Source: Thalassotalea sp. Sam97 (lineage in GTDB: Bacteria; Pseudomonadota; Gammaproteobacteria; Enterobacterales; Alteromonadaceae). From it: a stretch of 64,000 bases of DNA. This document shows, piece by piece, positions 47,114-55,579 of the stretch. The stretch spans positions 3,100,001 to 3,164,000 of the forward strand of contig NZ_CP166919.1 of assembly GCF_041379765.1 (NCBI RefSeq). Direction: 5' to 3'. The notes below the pieces were generated by a model that saw only the letters and a list, made by a program, of their open reading frames with translations, did not search any database and was not told the DNA's origin. Made by a program: the position numbers and the translations under genes. The first letter of the stretch is position 1. Each line of letters opens with the position of its first letter.

Positions 47114-47575
47114 ATGAATTCTCGATTAGTTTTAACTTGGGCCTTAGTTGCAATAGCACTTACCATCATTGGTTACTATGCAGCTTCTGCTACTGGACAA
47201 TTAGATCAGGCATCTCTTGCCTTAGGCCTTTTCGTCGGTGCCTTGCTTGCACCATGCGTTGTTAACTTCATTTATCGTCGTAATGATTATGAGGTTGAAG
47301 AAACCAACCTAAAAACATTATATGTTGGCAATTTACCCTACCGAGCCAACGAAGCGACCGTTCGCAGCCTATTTGCTGAGTATGGTTCTGTGCATTCGGT
47401 TAGATTAATGAAGGATAAGCACACAGGTAAGCGTCGCGGATTTGGCTTTGTTGAAATTGCGGCGAATGATATAGACAATATTATCGAAGCGTTAAACGAT
47501 ACCGAATTTCAGCAACGCACATTAAAAGTGCGCGAAGCGAAAGAGCGACCGAATACAGATCAAAGTAGAGCTTAA
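47114..47575 (+). CDS. membrane-anchored RNA-recognition-motif protein
   Basis: The ATG at 47114 is preferred to one at 47087 and gives 153 aa. Two membrane segments (about 5-24 and 33-52) are followed by a single RRM (66-140) with RNP2 LYVGNLP (69-75) and RNP1 KRRGFGFVE (106-114). The aromatic residues that stack on RNA are intact. The RRM would face the cytoplasm if both segments span the membrane. Single-RRM proteins occur in many bacteria; fusion to a membrane hairpin is less usual. RNA target unknown. Alone between rRNA operon 2 and purD. Confidence 0.8.
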   Translation: MNSRLVLTWALVAIALTIIGYYAASATGQLDQASLALGLFVGALLAPCVVNFIYRRNDYEVEETNLKTLYVGNLPYRANEATVRSLFAEYGSVHSVRLMKDKHTGKRRGFGFVEIAANDIDNIIEALNDTEFQQRTLKVREAKERPNTDQSRA

Positions 47576-47620
47576 TCGTTTACTGAAGGAACGTTATCAC
47601 ACGGCTCAATTATAGATAAT

Positions 47621-47649
47621 AAAAACGGCAGTATATACTGCCGTTTTTT
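47621..47649. terminator. bidirectional terminator between RRM gene and purD
   Basis: A perfect palindrome AAAAACGGCAGTAT / ATACTGCCGTTTTT serving convergent genes. Confidence 0.88.
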
Positions 47650-47684
47650 CTTGCTTTAAGTTAATCCTTAAGTCGGCTTAACGG

Positions 47685-48968
47685 TTATTGCTCTCTAGCG
47701 ATAGCTCGGTAAGCAATGTCGGTTCTAAACTCAACACCTTCCCAAGAGATTTGCTGTAGCAACTCATAAGCGGCTTTTTGTGCATCGGTTACACTATTGC
47801 CTAAAGCTGTTGCACATAATACACGACCACCAGCGGTTACCACTTGGCCATCTTTAGTTGTCGTGCCAGCATGGAAGGTTTTACGATCAACTAGGGTGTT
47901 TAGCTCTAAACCAGAGATAACATCGCCTTTGTTGTAGCTACCAGGATAACCACCCGCGGCCAATACCACACCAACCGCAGCACGAGAGTCAAATTCAATC
48001 GTGACTTTATCCAGATCGCCTTTGCACGCCGCAAGGCACAGCTCTACTAAGTCAGATTGTAAGCGCATCATGATTGGTTGTGTTTCAGGATCACCAAAAC
48101 GACAGTTATATTCAATAACCTTTGGTGTACCATCAGCAGCAATCATCAATCCCGCGTATAAGAAACCTTTATATGGTGCATCTTCTTTAGCCATACCTTC
48201 AACCGTTGGCCAGATAACTTCGTTCATAATGCGATCATGAATTTCAGCTGTCACAACTGGCGCAGGCGAGTAAGCCCCCATACCACCGGTGTTTGGTCCC
48301 TTATCACCATTGTAAGCACGTTTATGATCTTGGCTAGTTGCCATTGGTAGCACGTTTTTACCGTCAACCATAACAATGAAGCTTGCTTCTTCACCTTCTA
48401 GGAATTCTTCAATAACTACTCGGTGACCCGCATCGCCAAATGCGTTTCCAGCTAGCATATCTTTGATTGCATCTTCCGCTTCTTCTAGGGTCATCGCTAC
48501 AATAACACCTTTACCGGCGGCTAAACCGTCTGCTTTAACAACGATTGGCGCACCTTGCTCACGGACGTAAGCAATTGCTGGCTCAATTTCAGTAAAGTTT
48601 TGGTAAGCGGCGGTAGGAATGTTATGACGCGCTAAAAAGTCTTTAGTAAATGATTTTGAGCCTTCAAGCTGAGCTGCTTTGGCACTCGGGCCGAAAATCA
48701 TTAAGCCTTCGGCTTCAAATGCATCAACAACACCATCAACCAAGGGTTGCTCTGGACCAACAATCGTCAACGCAACCTGGTTGTCTTTGGCAAAAGCAAC
48801 AAGTTCAGTAATTTGACCAACGTCGATAGCAACATTTTCTAACTTAGACTCGGTTGCTGTGCCCGCATTACCTGGGGCCACAAAAACTTTTTCGACTTGT
48901 GCTGATTGTGCGACTTTCCATGCTAGCGCATGTTCACGGCCGCCACTACCAATAACTAAAACGTTCAT
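47685..48968 (-). CDS. purD: phosphoribosylamine-glycine ligase
   Basis: ATP-grasp enzyme of purine synthesis (GAR synthetase). 427 aa, starting MNVLVIGSGGREHALAWK; contains the PurD signature RFGDPETQP and GPNTGGMGAYSP. It is normally in a purHD operon; here an exported methyltransferase gene lies between. Confidence 0.96.
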   Translation of the reverse strand: MNVLVIGSGGREHALAWKVAQSAQVEKVFVAPGNAGTATESKLENVAIDVGQITELVAFAKDNQVALTIVGPEQPLVDGVVDAFEAEGLMIFGPSAKAAQLEGSKSFTKDFLARHNIPTAAYQNFTEIEPAIAYVREQGAPIVVKADGLAAGKGVIVAMTLEEAEDAIKDMLAGNAFGDAGHRVVIEEFLEGEEASFIVMVDGKNVLPMATSQDHKRAYNGDKGPNTGGMGAYSPAPVVTAEIHDRIMNEVIWPTVEGMAKEDAPYKGFLYAGLMIAADGTPKVIEYNCRFGDPETQPIMMRLQSDLVELCLAACKGDLDKVTIEFDSRAAVGVVLAAGGYPGSYNKGDVISGLELNTLVDRKTFHAGTTTKDGQVVTAGGRVLCATALGNSVTDAQKAAYELLQQISWEGVEFRTDIAYRAIAREQ

Positions 48969-48993
48969 TTATTACAATGTTCCTATGAGCCTG

Positions 48994-49821
48994 CTATTTA
49001 GCAGCAGGCTTAACAAATTTAAGTGTCATACGGTCACTTTCGCCAATCGCCAGATACTTTTCACGATCTTCATCTTTAAGGCGCATAACCGGTGGTAATG
49101 TCCAAACACCACCAGGATGATCGGCAGTATCTTTAGGGTTGGCATTAATCTCGCTACTTGCAGCTAATTCAAAACCTGCTTTTTCAGCAAGTTCGATAGC
49201 AAGTGCTTGTGGGAAGTAACCGCTTTTATAATTCTCTTCAAAGTCTTGTGATTCAGGCATGCGATGTTCGACAACACCAAGTACACCACCTGGCTTTAAC
49301 GCGCGGTAGCTATCTTTAAAGATTTGCTCTACCCCTTCTACACGCCAGTTGTGTAGGTTACGGAACGTTAATACTAAGTCAGCGCTACCTTGTGGGGCGA
49401 TTTCACTTTCAACGCGCGGGGTAAAGTCCGTTAAGGTAACTTCACTGTAAACTTCATTACTAGCCAGCTTTTTTTCAAGTGCTTTACGCGAGCGACTGTA
49501 ATAATTGTCTTCACCGGTATCCGGGTAATGTGCACCGTAAAGCTTACCAGTGCCTTTTAATGCTGGCGCCAAAATTTCTGTGTACCAACCACCACCAGGA
49601 GCAATCTCAACAACGGTCATGTCTGGACGAAAGCCAAAAAATTCCAGCGTTGCTATTGGGTTACGGTATTGATCGCGTAACTTATTTTTGTCGCTACGGT
49701 GCTCAGCATTTACCGCTTGCTGTAATGCAGTCACTGCTGCCTCAGTATTAGTCTCATCAGCAGCAAAGCCTGATGCTGAAACAGAAAGAATAGCCGAAGC
49801 AATTAAGGTTTTTAATTTCAT
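48994..49821 (-). CDS. exported class I SAM-methyltransferase-like protein
   Basis: 275 aa. A clear Sec signal peptide (ends SASGFAADE) is followed by a methyltransferase fold: VVEIAPGGGWYTEILAP (SAM motif I), LVLTFRNLHNW and LKPGGVLGVVEHR. SAM is not known to be available in the periplasm, so the function is unclear: it may bind another ligand or act before export. 25 bp upstream of purD and 229 bp from purH, on the same strand. Confidence 0.7.
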   Translation of the reverse strand: MKLKTLIASAILSVSASGFAADETNTEAAVTALQQAVNAEHRSDKNKLRDQYRNPIATLEFFGFRPDMTVVEIAPGGGWYTEILAPALKGTGKLYGAHYPDTGEDNYYSRSRKALEKKLASNEVYSEVTLTDFTPRVESEIAPQGSADLVLTFRNLHNWRVEGVEQIFKDSYRALKPGGVLGVVEHRMPESQDFEENYKSGYFPQALAIELAEKAGFELAASSEINANPKDTADHPGGVWTLPPVMRLKDEDREKYLAIGESDRMTLKFVKPAAK

Positions 49822-50050
49822 AACATTTCCCTGATATTTATTGTTGTTTAACTTTAAGACCTACGAACATGGCGAAATATACTTTGTTGGTAGGTATCTA
49901 AGATAGATTATCTATATGCACCCAATTATTACAAAAAAGCTAATTTCTACAGGTAGATAGAACTTAGTTATAACAGATAAACGAGAGATTAAAAAACTTT
50001 GTTCACAAGACATTGATTGCCGAGAGTTTGGTCTCGGCAATCTCGATTTA
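49822..50050 (-). other. gap after purH with hairpin
   Basis: 229 bp. A perfect 11-bp stem GATTGCCGAGA / TCTCGGCAATC (50015-50042) just after the purH stop may be a weak terminator or processing site; no immediate U-run is present on the minus strand. The remainder probably holds a promoter for the methyltransferase gene. Confidence 0.45.
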
Positions 50051-51637
50051 CTAGTGGCGGAAGTGACGCATACCAGTAAACACCATGGCAATACCGTGCT
50101 CGTCGGCTGCAGCGATAACTTCTTCGTCACGCATTGAACCGCCCGGCTGAATTACCGCAGTAATGCCTGCTTCAGCTGCTGCGTCTAAGCCATCACGGAA
50201 TGGGAAGAATGCATCAGATGCCATCACAGAACCTTTAACTTCAAGGTTTTCATCAGCTGCTTTAATGCCTGCAATTTTCGCTGAGTAAACACGACTCATT
50301 TGACCGGCACCAACGCCAATAGTCATATCACCTTTTGCATACACGATTGCATTTGATTTAACAAACTTCGCTACTTTCCAGCAGAATAATAAATCATTCA
50401 TCTCTTCAGCAGTAGGCTGACGCTTAGTTACAACTTTCAAGTCGTCCAAGCCAACCATACCTTGGTCACGGTCTTGTACTAATAAACCACCGTTTACGCG
50501 CTTAAGCTCATGACCGTTAGTTTGTTGGTTCCACTGACCACACTCTAATAGACGAACATTAGGCTTAGCTGCCACGATTTGCTTAGCCGCTTCTGAAACC
50601 ACTGGTGCAATAATCACTTCAACGAATTGACGAGATACAATCGCTTCTGCAGTATCAGCGTCTAATTCTTTGTTAAAGGCAATGATGCCACCAAACGCTG
50701 ACGTTGGATCTGTTTTAAATGCTTTTTCGTAAGCTTCAAGGATATTATCACCTAATGCAACACCACATGGGTTAGCATGCTTAACGATAACACACGCCGG
50801 CTTATCAAATTCTTTAACACACTCAAGCGCGGCATCGGTATCAGCGATGTTGTTGTACGATAATGCTTTACCTTGAATTTGCTCTGCAGTTGCCACCGAC
50901 GCTTCTTGTGGTTCTGCTTCTACGTAAAATGCTGCTTGCTGATGAGAGTTTTCACCGTAGCGCAAGTCTTGCTTTTTGATGAACTGCGTGTTGTAGGTGC
51001 GTGGAAAGTCAGAAGCTGACTGTTCTTGCTCACCGTACGCTGGTAGCATTTTACCAAAGTAGTTAGCAATCATGCCGTCATAACTTGCTGTGTGTTCAAA
51101 TGCAGAAATCGCTAAATCAAAACGCGTTTGTTGAGTTAGTGAGCCATTGTTTTCGGCCATTTCAGCTAACACACGGTCATAGTCATGGGCGTTAACAACA
51201 ATCGTCACATCTTTGTGGTTTTTCGCTGCCGCACGTACCATAGTTGGGCCACCGATATCGATATTTTCGATTGCGTCTGATAATGTACAACCTTCGTTCG
51301 CAACGGTTTTTGCAAATGGGTACAAGTTAACAACAACCATATCGATAGCAGAGATGTTGTTTTCGCTCATCACCGCTTCGTCCATATCGCGACGCGCTAA
51401 AATACCACCATGAACTTTTGGGTGTAAGGTTTTTACACGACCGTCCATGATTTCTGGGTGACCGGTGTAATCTGACACTTCAGTCACTTTGATACCATTT
51501 TCAGCTAGTAGCTTAGCTGTACCGCCTGTTGATAAAATATCCACACCTTGGCTAGCCAAGGCAGTAGCAAACTCAACAATACCTGTTTTGTCAGATACGC
51601 TAAGTAGCGCACGTTTAATTGGACGTGGGGTTTCCAT
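50051..51637 (-). CDS. purH: bifunctional AICAR formyltransferase / IMP cyclohydrolase
   Basis: Carries out the last two steps of IMP synthesis. 528 aa, with the N-terminal cyclohydrolase (RALLSVSDKTGIVEFA, VKTLHPKVHGGIL) and C-terminal transformylase (KHANPCGVALG, DAFFPFRDG). Standard length. The 301-bp upstream gap to fis should contain its promoter; no PurR-type operator was recognised. Confidence 0.96.
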   Translation of the reverse strand: METPRPIKRALLSVSDKTGIVEFATALASQGVDILSTGGTAKLLAENGIKVTEVSDYTGHPEIMDGRVKTLHPKVHGGILARRDMDEAVMSENNISAIDMVVVNLYPFAKTVANEGCTLSDAIENIDIGGPTMVRAAAKNHKDVTIVVNAHDYDRVLAEMAENNGSLTQQTRFDLAISAFEHTASYDGMIANYFGKMLPAYGEQEQSASDFPRTYNTQFIKKQDLRYGENSHQQAAFYVEAEPQEASVATAEQIQGKALSYNNIADTDAALECVKEFDKPACVIVKHANPCGVALGDNILEAYEKAFKTDPTSAFGGIIAFNKELDADTAEAIVSRQFVEVIIAPVVSEAAKQIVAAKPNVRLLECGQWNQQTNGHELKRVNGGLLVQDRDQGMVGLDDLKVVTKRQPTAEEMNDLLFCWKVAKFVKSNAIVYAKGDMTIGVGAGQMSRVYSAKIAGIKAADENLEVKGSVMASDAFFPFRDGLDAAAEAGITAVIQPGGSMRDEEVIAAADEHGIAMVFTGMRHFRH

Positions 51638-51938
51638 AGTTTTTGTTTACCTTTTCAGTGTAAATTTAAAAATCAAATTTGTTTGAATAAGATGATTGCA
51701 GCTGAGCGTTGAGGTAACTGTGCGAGCCAAAATTACCGCGGGTGATTATTACTTGCGCTTAAACTACAACTAAACATTTCTTATTTTTATATAGAGTACG
51801 CTACGTAAACAGCTACTCCCTGAGTATTCGTCCCTGAATAAATCTGTTTTTTACCTTCCATGGGGCAACAGAAATAAATTTGCCCTTGAATAAAAAAAGC
51901 ACCCGAAGGTGCTTTAAGGCAGGCTAACCTGCCCGGAA
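51638..51938 (-). other. purH-fis intergenic region
   Basis: 301 bp. Contains the fis terminator at the far end; no RNA, repeat or confident promoter boxes were recognised otherwise. Confidence 0.45.
51892..51915 (-). terminator. terminator after fis
   Basis: 8-bp stem AAAGCACC / GGTGCTTT with CGAA tetraloop; the minus strand continues into seven U. Confidence 0.85.
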
Positions 51939-52226
51939 TTAATTCATGCCGTATTTTTTCAGCTTCTTGCGTAAAGTACCGCGGTTGATACCTAGCAAGT
52001 TTGCTGCACGAGTTTGGTTACCGCGAGTGTACTGCATTACTTCTTCAAGCATTGGCGCTTCAATTTCTGATAGAACCAATTCGTACATATCATCAACATC
52101 GTTACCGTTTAATTGAGATAAGTAGTTTTTAATCGCTACCTTCGCTTGAGTACGTAATGGTGATGCCTTGGTCTGAGTTTGTAGGTCACCGATAACAAAT
52201 GGAGAAGTAATATTTTGTTCAAACAT
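51939..52226 (-). CDS. fis: DNA-binding protein Fis
   Basis: 95-aa nucleoid protein, activator of rRNA promoters. The C-terminal helix-turn-helix (GNQTRAANLLGINRGTLRKKLKKYG) is essentially the E. coli sequence. It is the second gene of dusB-fis, 16 bp after dusB. Confidence 0.96.
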   Translation of the reverse strand: MFEQNITSPFVIGDLQTQTKASPLRTQAKVAIKNYLSQLNGNDVDDMYELVLSEIEAPMLEEVMQYTRGNQTRAANLLGINRGTLRKKLKKYGMN

Positions 52227-52242
52227 AAAGTTCAGACTCTTT

Positions 52243-53211
52243 CTAATTAGTTAAATTTTCAAAAAACATATTTAATGCTGATAATTGTTGCTCGGGCAAC
52301 TCAAGAGCATTAAATATGGAACGAAACTGTTTACCTTGATCATGCGTTTGCAAGTACCAAGACACGTGCTTACGAGCAATACGAACACCCATAAACTCGC
52401 CATAAAATTTGTGTAGCTCAGAAACATGGCCAAGTAAAATATCCCTAACTTCGCTCACGTCTGGATGCGGCAATAACTCACCGCTTTCAAGAAAGTGGTT
52501 AATTTCTCGAAAAATCCATGGTCGGCCTTGCGCTGCTCGTCCCACCATGACCGCATCAGCTCCGGTATAATCTAATACCTGCTTTGCTTTTTCTGGGCCA
52601 GTGATATCACCATTGGCGATCACTGGTATCGATATCGCCGCTTTAATCGCTTTGATGGTATCGTACTCTGCTTCGCCTTTATAAAAGTCGCTACGAGTAC
52701 GGCCATGAACCGCGAGTGCTTGGATACCATTAGCCTCGGCAATTTTGGCGATTTTCACACCATTACGAGAATCTTCACACCAACCGGTGCGAATTTTCAA
52801 GGTCACAGGAATATCAACCGCAGCCACCACCGCTTTAACAATTTGCTCCACTTGTTGTGGTGCTTTAAGCAACGCCGAGCCTGCAAGTTTTTTATTCACT
52901 TTTTTGGCTGGGCAGCCCATGTTAATGTCAATGATTTGTGCGCCATTGTCGGCATTAAACTGCGCAGCAAAAGCCATTTCTTCTGGCTCTGAACCGGCGA
53001 TTTGTACCGAACGGATTCCCGCTTCATCACTGTGTTGCATACGTCGCTGCGACTTGCCTGACTTCCAAACCTGAGGGTTTGAAGACAGCATTTCACCTAC
53101 AGCCATACCTGCCCCAAGACGACAACAAAGCTGTCGAAACGGTTTATCGGTAATTCCCGCCATTGGCGCGAGAATGACATTATTGTCTAACTGATATGGA
53201 CCTATTTTCAC
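52243..53211 (-). CDS. dusB: tRNA-dihydrouridine synthase B
   Basis: FMN enzyme that reduces uridine in the tRNA D-loop. 322 aa; LAPMAGITDKPFR, the signature INMGCPAKKVNKKLAGSAL with catalytic Cys, and GDITGPEKA are seen. Cotranscribed with fis, the conserved arrangement. Confidence 0.95.
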   Translation of the reverse strand: MKIGPYQLDNNVILAPMAGITDKPFRQLCCRLGAGMAVGEMLSSNPQVWKSGKSQRRMQHSDEAGIRSVQIAGSEPEEMAFAAQFNADNGAQIIDINMGCPAKKVNKKLAGSALLKAPQQVEQIVKAVVAAVDIPVTLKIRTGWCEDSRNGVKIAKIAEANGIQALAVHGRTRSDFYKGEAEYDTIKAIKAAISIPVIANGDITGPEKAKQVLDYTGADAVMVGRAAQGRPWIFREINHFLESGELLPHPDVSEVRDILLGHVSELHKFYGEFMGVRIARKHVSWYLQTHDQGKQFRSIFNALELPEQQLSALNMFFENLTN

Positions 53212-53248
53212 GTGATGTTTTTTTGAGCTAAGGCTAAAAAGGGCGCTA

Positions 53249-53276
53249 AGTTTACGTGTTTTTTTTAGGAAATAAA
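53249..53276 (-). promoter_or_regulatory. candidate dusB-fis promoter
   Basis: Minus strand: TTTATT, 16-bp spacer, TAAACT, then TAGCGCCC. The weak boxes with GC-rich discriminator recall growth-rate-controlled fis promoters. Assigned by eye. Confidence 0.35.
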
Positions 53277-53349
53277 AGTAGATAAATTGAACAATTCAGC
53301 CTTTTTTATATGTTTTTCTGGTTGACTTTTAACAATTCATATTTTCATC

Positions 53350-53388
53350 AAAAAAATGACGGAAATTGGCTACAGGTTCCCGTCATTT
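53350..53388 (-). terminator. terminator after prmA
   Basis: Stem AAATGACGG / CCGTCATTT around a 17-nt loop with internal pairing. The minus strand reads into a U-run, isolating prmA from dusB-fis. Confidence 0.7.
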
Positions 53389-53426
53389 AGATACATAAAG
53401 TCGGCTAATTAGTACACAACGGTTAA

Positions 53427-54311
53427 CTATTTGTAGCGAACACCGTTCAAACGTACCCATTCTTCTTGCACGGTGATTGGTGCCATGTCACACCATTGGC
53501 CATATACTTTATTAAGCTCTTCGCCCTGCTCTTCTAAAATGCCGGATAACGCTAACAAGCCACCAGGCGCAACATAGTCAGTAATTACCGGGGCAAGCTC
53601 ACGCAACGGACCCGCAAGGATATTGGCCACCACAATATCGGCTTTTAAGCTAGGTTGATCTTTTGGTAAAAACAGCTCTAAACGATCGGCGACACCGTTA
53701 CGCTTAGCGTTTTCTTCACTGGCTTGTAATGCTTGTGGGTCAATATCAATACCTATCACTTTCTTAGCACCAAGCTTTAGCGCCGCCAATGATAAAATAC
53801 CCGAACCACAACCAAAATCGACCACAGTTTTACCTTCCAGATCGAGTGAGTCTAGCCAGGTTAAGCACAGTGCCGTTGTTGGGTGCGTACCGGTACCAAA
53901 AGCAAGACCCGGATCCAGCATAACGTTGACCGCGTCAGGATCTGGTACTTCGCGCCAACTTGGGCAAATCCAAAGGCGAGTTCCAAACTTCATTGGATGG
54001 AAGTTGTCCATCCATTCGCGTTCCCAATCTTTGTCTTCGAGTAGCTCTTGCTTGTACTGCATGTTTTTGCCATCAGGATGGATGCTTTGTAAGTAGCTAA
54101 TGACTTTTTCCATATCGTGGCTTGCATCAAATAAGCCCATGACAACTGTGTTATGCCAGTAAACAACTTCATCACCAGGTAATGGCTCATAAATAGGCGT
54201 ATCTTTCGCGTCAATAAAAGTCACAGCTTGTGAGCCACAGGCCATTAGCCAATCACTGTATTTTTCTGCCGTTTCTTCATTTGCTTGTAAACGTAACTGT
54301 ATCCAAGGCAT
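53427..54311 (-). CDS. prmA: ribosomal protein L11 methyltransferase
   Basis: Trimethylates L11. 294 aa with an N-terminal substrate domain starting MPWIQLRL and a SAM domain: DPGLAFGTGTHPTT, VVDFGCGSGILSLAA and VVANILAGPL (NPPY-like motif variant). Standard length; the order prmA-dusB-fis is conserved. Confidence 0.96.
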   Translation of the reverse strand: MPWIQLRLQANEETAEKYSDWLMACGSQAVTFIDAKDTPIYEPLPGDEVVYWHNTVVMGLFDASHDMEKVISYLQSIHPDGKNMQYKQELLEDKDWEREWMDNFHPMKFGTRLWICPSWREVPDPDAVNVMLDPGLAFGTGTHPTTALCLTWLDSLDLEGKTVVDFGCGSGILSLAALKLGAKKVIGIDIDPQALQASEENAKRNGVADRLELFLPKDQPSLKADIVVANILAGPLRELAPVITDYVAPGGLLALSGILEEQGEELNKVYGQWCDMAPITVQEEWVRLNGVRYK

Positions 54312-54472
54312 GTTTTCATCTCTAAATCACAAATTACTGATAATTTTACCACTGTCACCCTAAAAGGGATAAGGCTTATATGAAATTATAAAAAAATATT
54401 GTTATCAACAAAGATAAGTCGATAAAGTGAACAACCATAATGGCAACAGCAATCGTCAGGTAATGAGTTGAT

Positions 54473-55432
54473 ATGGATTATTTTCCGATATTTTTAGATG
54501 CGAAAAAGATGCACTGCGTAGTGATTGGTGCCGGACAGGTGGCTGCTCGCAAAATTGAATTGCTATTAAAAAGCCAAGCAGGCATTACTGTACTAAGCTC
54601 TGCCACTTCAGTGACCGTTGACAGACTTATTAGTCATCACAAGCTTAAGCTGATAAAAGCCGATTATGATATCAGTTTACTGCCCAAGCAGACGAATTTA
54701 GTCATCGCCGCAACCAATAACAATGTCGTCAACTCACAAATTGCCCAGCAATGTCAGCAACGTAATATCTTAGTTAATGTGGTCGATAGTCCAGAGTTAT
54801 GCAGCTATATCACCCCCGCCATAATTGACCGAGAGCCAATGCTGATTGCCTTATCTAGCAGTGGTCAAGCGCCCATGATGTTGCAGCTATTAAAGCAACA
54901 AATAGATCAACTACTGCCTGCAAGCTATGGTGTATTAGCTACGTTTCTTGGTGACAAGCGTAAAAAAGTTCAACAACAAATCCCGTCATTTGCACAGCGC
55001 CGACAATTTTGGCAAAACGTTATTAACTCTGACCTTAACGAGTACCTAACCAAAGGTGACATTGAAAAGGCTGAGCTTCAGTTTAGTCAATTACTCGGTT
55101 GTTGCGAACAAAGTGATACAGCGACAGTCACATTGATAACAGTGTTCAGTGATAATCCAGACACATTAACTCTACAAGCATACCGACAGCTGCAAAGCAG
55201 TGACCAAGTATTTATTAGCGCCGAATTACAGCAATACTTCAACGATTATTGTCGTCGTGATGCAGAGAAAGTAAGTGATTGGCAAATAGCCGATGTCATG
55301 AGTGCACGCCAGAGAGTGAACACAATCAGTGTATTAGTACATAGCGATTCAAAAATGGCCGATAAGCTTACTCTACATATCGCTCAGCAACATGAGCATC
55401 AGCCCATCCGGCACATCGTCTGTGGCCGTTAA
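54473..55432 (+). CDS. siroheme synthase N-terminal (precorrin-2 dehydrogenase/ferrochelatase) with eroded SUMT domain
   Basis: 319 aa. Residues 1-150 are a CysG/Met8-type precorrin-2 oxidase: NAD loop GAGQVAARK (19-27), the Asp position NVVDSPELCSY (D105) and SSSGQAP (S128-S130). Residues about 150-210 match the CysG linker. From about 214 a recognisable but degraded start of the uroporphyrinogen methyltransferase half appears (TLITVFSDNPDTLTLQAYRQL). The protein then ends about 150-200 residues early and lacks the SAM-binding GGDP region. A separate SUMT must supply precorrin-2 if siroheme is made. Confidence 0.8.
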   Translation: MDYFPIFLDAKKMHCVVIGAGQVAARKIELLLKSQAGITVLSSATSVTVDRLISHHKLKLIKADYDISLLPKQTNLVIAATNNNVVNSQIAQQCQQRNILVNVVDSPELCSYITPAIIDREPMLIALSSSGQAPMMLQLLKQQIDQLLPASYGVLATFLGDKRKKVQQQIPSFAQRRQFWQNVINSDLNEYLTKGDIEKAELQFSQLLGCCEQSDTATVTLITVFSDNPDTLTLQAYRQLQSSDQVFISAELQQYFNDYCRRDAEKVSDWQIADVMSARQRVNTISVLVHSDSKMADKLTLHIAQQHEHQPIRHIVCGR

Positions 55433-55579
55433 ATATGCATTTTGTGGGTTACCTCTCTTTACTTAAATACACGTGACTACAATACCAGACTGAAATACTC
55501 ACGAAAGCCCAAAACGATAAGAGGGCTCAAAGAGCCCCCTAAGTATTGAATGGCCTGCTGACCAATGTGTCTGCCACCG
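55433..55579. other. convergent intergenic region with hairpin
   Basis: 147 bp. A short GGGCTC/GAGCCC hairpin (55523-55537) is present without a U-run; possible weak terminator. Confidence 0.35.

Noticed and set aside
51638..51890. Possible PurR operator in front of purH
   Set aside because: No sequence close to the ACGCAAACGTTTGCGT-type palindrome was found.
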